A stretch of DNA of 64,000 nt from Marivivens aquimaris. Its GTDB lineage: Bacteria; Pseudomonadota; Alphaproteobacteria; Rhodobacterales; Rhodobacteraceae. The notes under the pieces are model-generated. The model worked only from the letters and a program-made list of their open reading frames with translations, was not told the origin of the DNA and did no database searches. Of this stretch, positions 46,609-55,502 are shown in pieces; positions within the stretch are counted from its first letter, which is position 1, and each line of letters opens with the position of its first letter. Made by a program: the position numbers and the translations under genes. The DNA lies in NCBI RefSeq assembly GCF_015220045.1, contig NZ_JADBGB010000001.1, forward strand, positions 2,659,001-2,723,000. Reading direction: 5' to 3'.

Positions 46609-46623
46609 TTAATCACGCATTAA
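46609..46623. promoter_or_regulatory. CtrA binding site candidate, full consensus, upstream of motB
   Basis: TTAA-TCACGCA-TTAA matches all eight consensus positions of the alphaproteobacterial CtrA box. It is 51 bp from the motB start and 100 bp from capD on the other strand. It is the best of the sites noted at flagellar spacers in the window. Confidence 0.65.
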
Positions 46624-46722
46624 ACCGCACGACCTATATAGTTAAAAAGAGTAATAAGTAGCCGACTGCGCTAATTTGATATAGCGTCGATCCCAATAAC
46701 AATGATGTATTTCTGACCGCCC

Positions 46723-48615
46723 ATGTTCCTTCTTGATTTACCGCGGCGAGCTAAACAGTTTCTGCTTTTCCTGCTGGATCTGCTGCTCATCCCTTCTGCT
46801 TTGTTCATCGCGGTGAGCTTCAAGCACGGTAACGGTCAATCCATCGAGTTCTTCGCAAATTATCCGTTTTTTATGCCCGCGGTTGTTGTCGCTGGTGCAT
46901 TGGCGGTGCTTGCGACGGCCCTTCCCCGCATCAAACTGCACGCCATCGAATTCCGCGCCATCGGGCGGATCGGTATCGCCTCGCTCGTCATCGCGCTGGC
47001 GACCTACGGGGCCGAGACGATCATGCGCATCGCGGATGCGGGTCAGATTGCCGTCGCGACGGGCGGCCTGTTTTTCCTGATTTCGATCGGTGCGCGCATG
47101 GTCGCGCTGTTCAGTCTGCTGGCCTTGCGTGAGCACGCGCTGAGCCGCGTGCCTGTCGCAATCTACGGCGCCGGTTCTGCCGGTATCCGCCTTGCCACCG
47201 CGATGCAGATGTCGCACGACGCGCGCCCCGTGATGTTCGTTGACGACAATCCGCAAGTACAGGGCACCATCGTCCACGGTCTCCCTGTCCGCTCTGCCGA
47301 TGCGCTGCGCAAGATGATCAGCCGCAAGCAGGTCGAGCGTGTCCTGATCGCGATTCCGTCGGCCAACTATTCGCGCCGCGCTGCGCTGGTCAAAGAACTG
47401 CGCGAGCAGAAATGTGACGTGCAGATCGCGCCGTCGATGGCGGAGCTTGTGCGCTCCAAAACGATCAACGGGATGCCGACGGTTTCGCCCGATAGCCTGC
47501 TGGATCGTGATAACGTCGACCTCGACAACCCACGAGTCGCGCGCGCATATTTCGACCGCGTTGTGATGGTTACCGGTGCCGGTGGCTCGATCGGGAGCGA
47601 GCTTTGCCGCCAGTTGCTTGAGTGCGGTGCCCGCAAGATCGTACTGTTCGAACTCAGCGAATACGCGCTTTACCAGATTGACCAAGAGCTTGGCCCGCTG
47701 GCCCGCGCTGCGAACGTGCAGCTGACGACCCGCCTTGGCTCCGTCGCCAATCCGCGCCGCGTTGCGCAGGTGATCGAAGACGAGGAAGTCGAGATCATCC
47801 TTCACGCTGCCGCCTACAAACACGTGCCGCTGGTCGAAGAAAACGAAGTCGCTGCCGCGCAGAACAACGTGATTGGCACCCGCGTGGTCGCCGAGGCCGC
47901 CGCCGCCGCCAATGTCCGCCGTTTCATCCTCGTGTCCACCGACAAAGCCGTGCGTCCGTCCAGCGTCATGGGCGCGACGAAACGTATGTCCGAGATGGTC
48001 ATTCAGGACATGCAGACCCGCAGCAGCGTGACCAAGTTCGCCATGGTCCGCTTCGGCAACGTCCTTGGCTCGTCCGGTTCGGTGCTGCCGCTATTTCAGG
48101 AACAGATCTCAGTAGGCGGCCCCGTGACGGTCACCCACCCCGATATGCGCCGCTTCTTCATGACGATTCCCGAGGCCGCGCGCCTTGTACTGCTGGCCGG
48201 TGCATTTGCCGAAGGAGACGACATCTTTGTCCTCGATATGGGCGAGCCGGTTTACATCATGGATATCGCCAAGCGCCTGATCAAATTGACAGGACACCGT
48301 GTCTATGACGGGCGGAACGAGAACGACATCAAGATCGAGATCGTCGGCACCCGTCCTGGTGAAAAGCTCGTCGAAGAGCTGGTCATCGATCCTGCGCGCC
48401 TGATTTCGACACAGCACGAGAAGATCCTCCGTGCTCACGAGGATCGTCCCTCGCCGCGTTTGGTCACCAATGCGCTACGCATGCTGACCGACGCAATCAA
48501 CGAGAGCGACTCGGCTGCCGTTCGCGCGGCATTGGCCGAGGCACTCCCTGGTTTCGGGCGCGTTCTGCCGGACAATGTCGTGCCGTTCGGACCGGCTCAG
48601 GCGACCAAGCGGTAA
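46723..48615 (+). CDS. Membrane nucleoside-diphosphate-sugar 4,6-dehydratase (CapD/WbpM/PglF type)
   Basis: 630 residues. Four N-terminal helices precede a CoA-binding-like Rossmann region (VAIYGAGSAGIRLATAM) and then the SDR dehydratase domain with MVTGAGGSIGSELCRQLL. The catalytic segment is STDKAVRPSSVMGATKRM, with Met in place of the usual Tyr. That Ser/Met/Lys variation is what I recall for WbpM-type UDP-GlcNAc 4,6-dehydratases. Such enzymes make precursors of bacillosamine-like or pseudaminic-like sugars or QuiNAc/FucNAc for glycans and glycoproteins. It lies next to motB and faces the glycosyltransferase operon, overlapping the FkbM gene tail-to-tail by 19 nt. Confidence 0.88.
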   Translation: MFLLDLPRRAKQFLLFLLDLLLIPSALFIAVSFKHGNGQSIEFFANYPFFMPAVVVAGALAVLATALPRIKLHAIEFRAIGRIGIASLVIALATYGAETIMRIADAGQIAVATGGLFFLISIGARMVALFSLLALREHALSRVPVAIYGAGSAGIRLATAMQMSHDARPVMFVDDNPQVQGTIVHGLPVRSADALRKMISRKQVERVLIAIPSANYSRRAALVKELREQKCDVQIAPSMAELVRSKTINGMPTVSPDSLLDRDNVDLDNPRVARAYFDRVVMVTGAGGSIGSELCRQLLECGARKIVLFELSEYALYQIDQELGPLARAANVQLTTRLGSVANPRRVAQVIEDEEVEIILHAAAYKHVPLVEENEVAAAQNNVIGTRVVAEAAAAANVRRFILVSTDKAVRPSSVMGATKRMSEMVIQDMQTRSSVTKFAMVRFGNVLGSSGSVLPLFQEQISVGGPVTVTHPDMRRFFMTIPEAARLVLLAGAFAEGDDIFVLDMGEPVYIMDIAKRLIKLTGHRVYDGRNENDIKIEIVGTRPGEKLVEELVIDPARLISTQHEKILRAHEDRPSPRLVTNALRMLTDAINESDSAAVRAALAEALPGFGRVLPDNVVPFGPAQATKR

Positions 48616-49358
48616 ATCTCGTCAGGTCCGCAGAACTCGATCAACTCGTAGCCGTTTTTGGTCATCAGGTTCGCGATCTCCGTGCTGCCGGAGTTGTTCT
48701 CGATCGCCCAGAACCGGACCTTGTGCGCTTTGAAATCAAAGCCTTTCAGCAAGGCCAGTTCACCGCCTTCAATATCCAGTGAGACGAAATCAGGGTTTTC
48801 GTAACCGCTTTCCTTGAGGATACGTGACAGGGTTCGGGTCTCGACCTCCACTGTTTCTTCCTTGTGGCGCGGGTCTTTGCGGACACGCTCCAGCAGGTTT
48901 TGGTCATAGTGCGCCGCAAGGCCGCTCATCTGGGTGAACCCCTCGGTCACGGCGATAAAGCTCGCGGTGCCGTCTTCGGGGGCAACGGCGTAGCTGAGGC
49001 ACGGGCATTTGCGGGCGATAGATGCCTTGTCGATTTGCGATGTCACGGGCTCAACCAGAACGCCGGTCCAGCCGCGAATTTGTTCGAGGAATAGCGTGTT
49101 GGACCCACGCACACCGTCGTAGCCGCCGACGTCGATGAACACGCCCGGTTTTTCTCCCATCAGGCTATCGATGATGCGATCCTGCCCCGCCTGCGAGGTG
49201 TACTGGTACCCATCGTCCAGCATCCGACGCAGCGCGTGGATCTCGCGGACGATGGCGCCGCGGCGGCGGGTTTTGTCCTTGGCGAGGGCCTCGACCAACT
49301 CCTTATGAGCGGCGGCGAGTTCTTTTTTGGCGGCGTTAATGCGCTGGATCGGTGTCAT
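48597..49358 (-). CDS. FkbM family methyltransferase
   Basis: 253 residues. A charged helical N-terminal region (INAAKKELAAAHKELVEALAKDKTRRRG) is followed by the SAM-binding motif PGVFIDVGGYDGVRGSNTLFLEQI and the acidic loop GVLVEP. Then come the FkbM-type VSLDIEGGELALLKGFDF and a C-terminus ending YELIEFCGPDEIYRLVA. FkbM members O-methylate sugars or small molecules; here a sugar on a glycan or glycoprotein is likely from context. ATGA overlap with the DUF6165 gene. Confidence 0.85.
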   Translation of the reverse strand: MTPIQRINAAKKELAAAHKELVEALAKDKTRRRGAIVREIHALRRMLDDGYQYTSQAGQDRIIDSLMGEKPGVFIDVGGYDGVRGSNTLFLEQIRGWTGVLVEPVTSQIDKASIARKCPCLSYAVAPEDGTASFIAVTEGFTQMSGLAAHYDQNLLERVRKDPRHKEETVEVETRTLSRILKESGYENPDFVSLDIEGGELALLKGFDFKAHKVRFWAIENNSGSTEIANLMTKNGYELIEFCGPDEIYRLVA

Positions 49359-49750
49359 TTCGTTGGCTCGTAATATGATTTCTCTTCGACGATGGCAGAG
49401 CCGAGCAGCAGGTTAATCTGCTTTTTCACGGCGGCACGCCTGTCGTTGGTTTGGTAAACGGCGCGGGCGAGGCGGATGAACTCCTCGCCAAAGTCCTTGC
49501 GACCCTCGCATTCGCGGATGTCATCCTCGATCACCCAGAGGTCCGCGTTGATGGCGTAGAGCTCTTCCCAAAGCCCATGCAGATCGTCCGTCATCGGCAG
49601 AACGTCATCGGCAATCGCTTGGAGTACGGCCTTTTCATGCGCCACGTTGGCCAGCTTCGCGGCATCCGTGATACGTTCGGATTTCAGGCGCAGGATTGTC
49701 AGTTTGTCGATCAACTCGCCCGGGGAGGTCGGAACCAAGATGTCGTTCAT
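49355..49750 (-). CDS. DUF6165 family protein
   Basis: 131 residues, soluble and helical. The N-terminal ILVPTSPGELIDKLTILRLKSERI, then LWEELYAINADLWVIEDDIRECEG and FIRLARAVYQTNDRRAAVKKQIN, is a pattern I remember as DUF6165. It is commonly found in or beside TPR-glycosyltransferase genes in marine bacteria. No function is known. The start MNDILVPTSPG has AAGGAGG upstream inside the previous gene; the longer frame is not coding. Overlaps of 4 nt on both sides show tight coupling. Confidence 0.65.
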   Translation of the reverse strand: MNDILVPTSPGELIDKLTILRLKSERITDAAKLANVAHEKAVLQAIADDVLPMTDDLHGLWEELYAINADLWVIEDDIRECEGRKDFGEEFIRLARAVYQTNDRRAAVKKQINLLLGSAIVEEKSYYEPTK

Positions 49751-51105
49751 TTCGCGGCCTCCTTGATGAGCGCGGATTTGACCTCTGCCATAACGTCGTC
49801 CCAATGCAGTGTCTCTTTCTGCCGGAAGAGGCGCATGGACGGATACCACGGCGTCGTCTCGCCACTATGGCGGTAGACCCAGAAGGCATCCTTGTGCAGC
49901 AGCGTCCACGTTTTCAGCCCGAGCGATCCCGCAATGTGAGCTGTCGCGGTGTCGGAGGTAATGATGAGGTCCATCTCTTCCATCACGGCGGCGCAATCGG
50001 CGAAATCGCGGTCGGTCGAGGCCGCATCGACGATCAGCCCGCCAGAGCCGTCCTGCAAAAACGCATCGAGCATCGGCCCTTTGTAGAGCGAAAATAGCTG
50101 CACGCCGTCGAGCTCAGTTAGCGGTAGAAAATCGGTGTGGCTGAACGACCGGAACGCATTCGCGCGGTAGGTGACAGAGCCAGTCCAGACGACGCCGACT
50201 TTGAACTTGTCCTTGAACGGCGCGACGATGTCCTTGGCGCGCGTACGGGAGTCCTCGGGGATCGTCAGCTTGGTCGGTGCAGGGATATCAGTGTCTGTTT
50301 CAAGCGAAATTCGCCCCAGATCCATCATGTTGATCCAGAAATCTTCGGATCCGCTGATGGTGTAGCTGGTATCCACAACGTCCGCGCCTTCGATGTTCGC
50401 CATCAGACGCGCGAGCGGTTTTTCAGCGACGACGATGACCTTTGCCGCGCCCTTCTGTTTCAGCGCGGGCAAGCAGCGGGACATCAGGATGCAATCGCCG
50501 AAGCCCTGCTCGGGCACCACGACGACGGTCTTTCCATCCAGCGGTTCGCCGTTCCACTCGGGGATGCTAACCGTCCGCTTCGTCAGTTCGCCAGCGTCCC
50601 AACGGGCGCGGTAAAATTTGAAGGCTTCCTGATAACGACCCAGAGCCAGCAGGGACATCGCCAGCTGCATCTTGATGTCGGCGAAGTCAGGGAAGCGCGC
50701 AGCCAGCGGCTCAAGATACGTCACCGCCTGCGTGTAATTGCCCTGACCGCGCAGACACCGCCCGATCAGCGAGTGATGTTCGGGCAGATTGTCGTCGTCG
50801 CGCAGGATGCTCTGCCGCAGGTCGATGGATTCCTGAAACTTGCCAAGATCGGAGAGGATATTCGCGAGGTTGCCACGTACCGCGATGCTTTTCGGATCGA
50901 GCGCAAAGGCCTTCCGTTGGGCGCGCTCGGCATTGCGGTAGTGTTTCAGCGTGCGCAGCAGCGCGCCATAGTTGGACCAGATCTGCGCATCGTCGGGTTT
51001 CTGGCCAAGGTAGCTGACGTAGGCCCTTTGCGCTTCTTCCAGACGACCGGCGCGGTGCGCGTCGATGGTGACGGCGCGCAGTTTCTTCAGCTCGGCAATG
51101 TTCAT
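49747..51105 (-). CDS. TPR-containing glycosyltransferase (GT9/GT41-like)
   Basis: 452 residues. The first 190 or so hold at least four TPR units (AEEAQRAYVSYLGQKPDDAQIWSNYG-type repeats, e.g. NAERAQRKAFALDPKSIAVRGNLA). The C-terminal half has a GT-B fold fragment: VVVVPEQGFGDCILMSRCLPALKQKG, later ITSDTATAHIAGSLGLKTWTLL, the nucleotide-sugar site typical of heptosyltransferase-like GT9 domains. Such fusions modify surface glycans and, in several bacteria, flagellins. Acceptor unknown. Part of the five-gene leftward operon. Confidence 0.8.
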   Translation of the reverse strand: MNIAELKKLRAVTIDAHRAGRLEEAQRAYVSYLGQKPDDAQIWSNYGALLRTLKHYRNAERAQRKAFALDPKSIAVRGNLANILSDLGKFQESIDLRQSILRDDDNLPEHHSLIGRCLRGQGNYTQAVTYLEPLAARFPDFADIKMQLAMSLLALGRYQEAFKFYRARWDAGELTKRTVSIPEWNGEPLDGKTVVVVPEQGFGDCILMSRCLPALKQKGAAKVIVVAEKPLARLMANIEGADVVDTSYTISGSEDFWINMMDLGRISLETDTDIPAPTKLTIPEDSRTRAKDIVAPFKDKFKVGVVWTGSVTYRANAFRSFSHTDFLPLTELDGVQLFSLYKGPMLDAFLQDGSGGLIVDAASTDRDFADCAAVMEEMDLIITSDTATAHIAGSLGLKTWTLLHKDAFWVYRHSGETTPWYPSMRLFRQKETLHWDDVMAEVKSALIKEAAK

Positions 51106-51881
51106 TTCTTGCGCTTTACGGGCTTGAGCAGAGTCTCGGGGCGCATTTCTTCGGCGCGTTCAAACAGGCTGAATGTCTGGTTCACGAAATTCACCGCACC
51201 AGAGACAAAATCGACGTAATCGGCGAGTTCTTTGGTCAGTTCAGCCTCGACCAGCGTGAAGCTACGGTCGGGTGAGACTGCCTCGAACGTGACATAGAAC
51301 AGCGGATCGCCGCGGTTGATCTTGAGCGGCTTGCTGGTGTCGTGCCACTCGAACGCCCACATGAGCGGACGCGGCCACGTGTTGATCGGGAACCGGCCGC
51401 CAAAGATCGTGCCTGGCCACGGATCGCGCTGGTAATCAAGGAACGGCGCAAGCTGCGTGACGTAGACGGGCTCGTCCGCGATCAGCACGTAGGGCAGCGA
51501 CAATTGCAGCGTCGGCACGCCCGGATAGCGCCATTCTTTCTCGGATACGAGGTGCAGCACCTGCCCGAGTTTGTTCGCGCGGATGCCCGACATATCACCG
51601 GCGAGGTTACGCAGCGCTGGCTTACCCTCTTTATCGCGGGTAAAGCCGATGTGCAGGTCGAACGGAGCGCGGAAAACGAAGTACCGGCTTTCCATGTTGA
51701 TCACGGCGGGGCAGCGCGAGGCGGACTTCGCGTGCTCGCGGTTCTTTTCAGCGCCGCGGAAGCGTTCGGGCGGGTAGTAGACCACGCCGCCCTTCTGCGA
51801 GTTCAGGAACCAGCCCACGGTCACGGGGCCCTTGTTCTCGGGCAGTCCGGGGGCGTTTTCGAAACGGATCGAGAATTCCAT
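51102..51881 (-). CDS. Protein of unknown family in the glycosyltransferase operon
   Basis: 259 residues, no signal peptide or membrane helix. It is rich in Trp, Pro and aromatic residues, with conserved-looking blocks CPAVINMESRYFVFRAPFDLHIGFTRD, DEPVYVTQLAPFLDYQRDPWPGTIFGGRFPINTWPRPLMWAFEWHDT and PLFYVTFEAVSP. The Pro/Trp-rich core suggests a beta-sandwich or an enzyme active site, but I recognise no family. The ATG has AGGAG 6 nt upstream; the TTG at 51896 is less likely. It is coupled to the TPR-glycosyltransferase gene by an ATGA overlap and follows the GT4-like gene by 15 bp. Confidence 0.6.
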   Translation of the reverse strand: MEFSIRFENAPGLPENKGPVTVGWFLNSQKGGVVYYPPERFRGAEKNREHAKSASRCPAVINMESRYFVFRAPFDLHIGFTRDKEGKPALRNLAGDMSGIRANKLGQVLHLVSEKEWRYPGVPTLQLSLPYVLIADEPVYVTQLAPFLDYQRDPWPGTIFGGRFPINTWPRPLMWAFEWHDTSKPLKINRGDPLFYVTFEAVSPDRSFTLVEAELTKELADYVDFVSGAVNFVNQTFSLFERAEEMRPETLLKPVKRKK

Positions 51882-51896
51882 CTCGTACTCCTGCAA

Positions 51897-53564
51897 TTAT
51901 TGCGGCGAAGACAGCTTTGCCATGCCGTATTTGGCAAGGAAAAGTGCTGTCAATTCAAGCTCCAACACACCGATGCCCGTCGATTTCGACAGGGACGCGA
52001 GCGTTGCGGGGGCGTGGGCGGCCATTTGCACTACGTTCCGGACCGTGCGTTCGGGCGGCATGATCCTGCGATCGTAGTGATCGCGCCCGTTCAGACGGTC
52101 GAGAGCCTTGATCTCGTCCACAGTAGGCACTTGAAGGATGGCAACTTCGGTCTGATCATTGACTATTTCAGCTGGATAACCGCGATAGAGCGCGAATGGA
52201 TCAACCTCGATCGGGGAAACCGCGGAGGGGCTGAGACGTTTGGAGTGGGACTTGGCGACCTCGCGCCGCTCGGCAAGTTCGTCGGCAAGGCGGAGGTACT
52301 GGTTCATCACCGGCCTCAGATCGAAGTTCTGCGCGACATGCGCAGCCCCTGCCCGCCCCATCTTTTCCCGCAGGATCGGATCGCGCGCGAGGCGTTCGAG
52401 CGCGGCGAGGTAAGCGTCCTGATCAATCTCGGTCGCGTTGGACACGAGGCTGAGGTAGCCGAGATAACTGTCGCGACCATCGGCGAAACGGCTGGCAATC
52501 CGCGCGCCATTGCCCGCCCGCGCCATACGGGTCGGGATGAGGAACCCTGTCTCGCCGTGGCGCACCGTATCGCGGAAACCGTCCCAATCAGGCATGACCA
52601 CAGGCAGCGAGGCTGCCATCGCCTCAATCGGAACGATGCCGAAGGTCTCCTGAATGTTGTCCACGGGCAGCGTGAAGATATCCGCACCGGACCAGATCGC
52701 GCGGCGCACCCACTCATCCCGCCCGTCGATGATGCGCGACGTGACCGAGGGGCATAGCGCAGCGGGGCCGTCGATGAAGAACCGCTCGTCATCTTCACGC
52801 CGCGCCCAACCGACCTGCCAGAGGTGGACGGGCCGATCCAAGCGCTGTGCGAGGCGTTCGAGTACTTGATAAAGCGGTACGGGATTGGCCTTTTCGCCCA
52901 CTGTCAGGCGGCCCATGGTCATGATGACGATCGCAGCCTCGGGCACATCGAATTTGCCGCGCGCTTCGGCACGATAGTCACTGTTCCGGCGGAAATCGCT
53001 TGCATCAACGCTCAGCGGAATGACGGGCAGCTGCGGCAACGGGATGCGGGTTGCACCGAAACGGCGGCGAATGAACTCTGCGCTGAGGGCAAGCTGACGG
53101 CTCACCACCGTCTTGACCGCGCGGGAGGTGCATATGATCGCGTCCCACTCCTCGACGGGTTCCAGCAACTGATGATGCAGTTGTTCGATCACGCGGCGGG
53201 TGGAGACAGTGTGGGTGATCCCGACGAGCGAACAGGCCTCGGGTGCGAACCGCTGACGCCGCCATGTGGCGCCGTTGAAGCCAGGTACGGGAAAGAACAC
53301 CGTACCGAAACGGGTGAAGTCATCCATGCTCCGCAAGACCGCGCCGTCGATAGGGCGATCCGCGCCAAGCTGCGCCGCGACTTTTTCGAACGCGGCCTGC
53401 CCCTTGGGCGTGTCAGTGACGATGTTGAGGGTCGGTCCGGGGCTATGCTTGATGAAAGCCTTCAGCGCGGTCTGTCCGGCAGAGCGGCGACCAACGAGGT
53501 CTTTGCCCGCCGTTTCGACGGCATCCGGATGGTAGAAGAATGCAGGGGCGGACGCCGTACCCAT
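51897..53564 (-). CDS. Glycosyltransferase family 4-like protein
   Basis: 555 residues. Central GT-B domain: IVIMTMGRLTVGEKANPVPLYQVLERLAQ begins the nucleotide-binding half, and ADIFTLPVDNIQETFGIVPIEAMAASLPVVMPDWDGFRDTVRHGETG is the E-x7-E-type GT4 motif. It carries an extra 130-residue C-terminal extension (from about residue 430) of unknown fold, with helices and the segment RTVRNVVQMAAHAPATLASLSKSTGIG, which resembles a small helical or winged-helix domain. First gene of the leftward glycan operon; a poor ribosome-binding site before the ATG is odd. Confidence 0.8.
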   Translation of the reverse strand: MGTASAPAFFYHPDAVETAGKDLVGRRSAGQTALKAFIKHSPGPTLNIVTDTPKGQAAFEKVAAQLGADRPIDGAVLRSMDDFTRFGTVFFPVPGFNGATWRRQRFAPEACSLVGITHTVSTRRVIEQLHHQLLEPVEEWDAIICTSRAVKTVVSRQLALSAEFIRRRFGATRIPLPQLPVIPLSVDASDFRRNSDYRAEARGKFDVPEAAIVIMTMGRLTVGEKANPVPLYQVLERLAQRLDRPVHLWQVGWARREDDERFFIDGPAALCPSVTSRIIDGRDEWVRRAIWSGADIFTLPVDNIQETFGIVPIEAMAASLPVVMPDWDGFRDTVRHGETGFLIPTRMARAGNGARIASRFADGRDSYLGYLSLVSNATEIDQDAYLAALERLARDPILREKMGRAGAAHVAQNFDLRPVMNQYLRLADELAERREVAKSHSKRLSPSAVSPIEVDPFALYRGYPAEIVNDQTEVAILQVPTVDEIKALDRLNGRDHYDRRIMPPERTVRNVVQMAAHAPATLASLSKSTGIGVLELELTALFLAKYGMAKLSSPQ

Positions 53565-53621
53565 AGGAAGACCCGTTGAAAAACAACACGATCCTACGGC
53601 AATCCGACCCTGTCACACAAG

Positions 53622-54677
53622 TTAGATAGCCAGATCCACGCCACCTTGGGCGTTGGAGGCGACTGCCTGATCCAGCACTTTTTGCAGGGCCGCACCGCGC
53701 GCGAAGTCGGGCAGAACCGGCAGATCGTTCTGGATGGCTTTGACGAAGCGGACGTAGTTGGTGTCCACTTTGCCGATCGGCAGGTCTTTCCACTCGGCGG
53801 TTTTCAGATCAGCACCGATGCAGCCGCGCAGCGCGCTGTGCCCCATCTTGTCGACGACTTCGAGGCCGCCCTTCGTGCCGTAGATCTTGAGCGTCAGGTC
53901 GTTCATGTGGCCCGACGCAAAGCGGGTCGTGTGGACGACACCAATCGCTCCGTTATCCAGACGAACGTTCATGACAGCCGAGTCGTTGGCGTCGAGGACA
54001 TACTCACCGATCTTGTCGTTCTCCGCTTTGTGGAAGGTCTGAAGACGGCAGGAGATGTTCGACACGGCCGAATTCGCCGCATAGGTCGCGAAGTCGAGGA
54101 TGTGGACACCCACGTCGCCCAGAACCCCGTTCGAGCCGTGCGCGGTCGACAGACGCCAGAGCCATTGCGACTCGGTCGACCATTCGCCCCACGCGGGCTG
54201 GGTGAGCCAGCTTTGCAGGTAGGACGCTTCAAAGTGGCGGACCTCGCCGATGACGCCTTCCTGAATGAGGCGGTTGGCCTCGATCAGCGCAGCGCCGTTG
54301 CGGTAGGTCAGGTTGACCATGTTCACAACGCCAGCGGCAGCGGCACGCTCGGCCATTTCGACCGCGTCGTGGTGGTTCACCGCCAGCGGCTTTTCACAGA
54401 GCACGTGCTTGTGCGCTGCGAGCAGCGGGAGCGTGGTCATGTGGTGGACGGAGTCAGGCGTGACGTTCGACACCGCATCGAATTCACCCCAAGCCAGTGC
54501 GTCGGCGATGGAGGTGAAACCATGCGGGATGTCGTGTTTTTTCAGGAACGCATCGAGGCGCTCCTGATTGGTGTCGATGCCGGCGACAACGCGCGCGCCG
54601 GGAGCTTCTTTGAAGCCCTCGACGTGCGAGTTCGCCATGCCGCCTGTTCCGAGGATCAGGATGCGGACTTCATTCAC
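53622..54677 (-). CDS. Gfo/Idh/MocA family oxidoreductase (ThuB-like)
   Basis: 351 residues, NAD(P)-dependent sugar or inositol dehydrogenase fold. Rossmann motif [30 protein letters not shown], then the family [18 protein letters not shown] with the catalytic lysine in CEKPLA, and a C-terminal alpha/beta domain ([22 protein letters not shown]). In rhizobia ThuB lies beside ThuA and oxidises trehalose-type disaccharides to 3-keto sugars; the substrate here is not known. The start overlaps the ThuA-like stop by 4 nt. Confidence 0.85.
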   Translation of the reverse strand: MNEVRILILGTGGMANSHVEGFKEAPGARVVAGIDTNQERLDAFLKKHDIPHGFTSIADALAWGEFDAVSNVTPDSVHHMTTLPLLAAHKHVLCEKPLAVNHHDAVEMAERAAAAGVVNMVNLTYRNGAALIEANRLIQEGVIGEVRHFEASYLQSWLTQPAWGEWSTESQWLWRLSTAHGSNGVLGDVGVHILDFATYAANSAVSNISCRLQTFHKAENDKIGEYVLDANDSAVMNVRLDNGAIGVVHTTRFASGHMNDLTLKIYGTKGGLEVVDKMGHSALRGCIGADLKTAEWKDLPIGKVDTNYVRFVKAIQNDLPVLPDFARGAALQKVLDQAVASNAQGGVDLAI

Positions 54678-55459
54678 TTATAGCCCTCCTCGCCGGCCTG
54701 GTGGAGCTTCGGACCGCGCTCTTCGATCGGTTCGAGCGCGGTTTCGACAGGCACGTTCGGCGCGTCGTTCGGCTTTTCGATTCGTTTCGCGGGGTTGTAG
54801 GCCCACTTTACCGCGTTGCGCAGAACGGTCTGGACGTTCGCATCGTGGTAGGTCGGATAGGTCTCGTGACCCGGACGGAAGTAGAAAACATTGCCCGCGC
54901 CGCGCTTGTAGGTGACGCCAGAGCGGAAGACTTCGCCGCCTTGGAACCATGACACAAAGACGGTTTCCATCGGTTCCGGAATGCCGAAGGGCTCACCGTA
55001 CATTTCTTCGTTTTCCAGCTCGAAATGATCCGGAAGACCGGCAGCGATCGGGTGGTTGCGGCTGGTGAGCCAAAGGCGCTCGCGTTCGCCCGCTTCGCGC
55101 CATGTCAGGTTACACGGGGTGCCCATCAGACGCTTGAAAATCTTTGCAAAGTGGCCTGAGTGCAGAACGATCAGGCCCATGCCTGCGTGCACCTGTTCGG
55201 CAACGCGTTCGACGATCTCGTCCGTAACGTCACCGTGTGCGGCATGGCCCCACCACAGCAGAACGTCGGTTTCCTGAAGACGCTCGAGCGGAAGACCATG
55301 CTCCGGCTCTTGCAGCGTTGCGGTCGTCGCAGTGATACCCTCATCCGTGTTCAGCGCGTCGGCAATGCACTGGTGCATACCGGTCGGATAGATGTCTGCT
55401 ACGACTTTGTTTTTCTGTTCGTGGACGTTTTCACCCCAAACAACAGTACGAATACTCAT
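54674..55459 (-). CDS. ThuA domain protein (trehalose utilisation-like)
   Basis: 261 residues, class I glutamine amidotransferase-like fold of the ThuA family. Motifs: [73 protein letters not shown] and [32 protein letters not shown]. ThuA and ThuB act together on disaccharides. No transporter (thuEFGK) is adjacent. A GGAGG ribosome-binding site and a LacI-type palindrome lie immediately upstream. Confidence 0.85.
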   Translation of the reverse strand: MSIRTVVWGENVHEQKNKVVADIYPTGMHQCIADALNTDEGITATTATLQEPEHGLPLERLQETDVLLWWGHAAHGDVTDEIVERVAEQVHAGMGLIVLHSGHFAKIFKRLMGTPCNLTWREAGERERLWLTSRNHPIAAGLPDHFELENEEMYGEPFGIPEPMETVFVSWFQGGEVFRSGVTYKRGAGNVFYFRPGHETYPTYHDANVQTVLRNAVKWAYNPAKRIEKPNDAPNVPVETALEPIEERGPKLHQAGEEGYK

Positions 55460-55472
55460 GTGTCCCTCTCCT

Positions 55473-55486
55473 CCAAAGCGCTTTGG
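55473..55486. promoter_or_regulatory. LacI-family operator candidate upstream of thuA
   Basis: A perfect 14-bp palindrome, CCAAAGCGCTTTGG, with the central CG step typical of LacI-type operators. It starts 14 bp upstream of the ATG and touches the ribosome-binding site, a position suited to repression. No LacI-type gene is in the window. Confidence 0.6.
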
Positions 55487-55502
55487 GTTCGAGGGGAATC
55501 GT

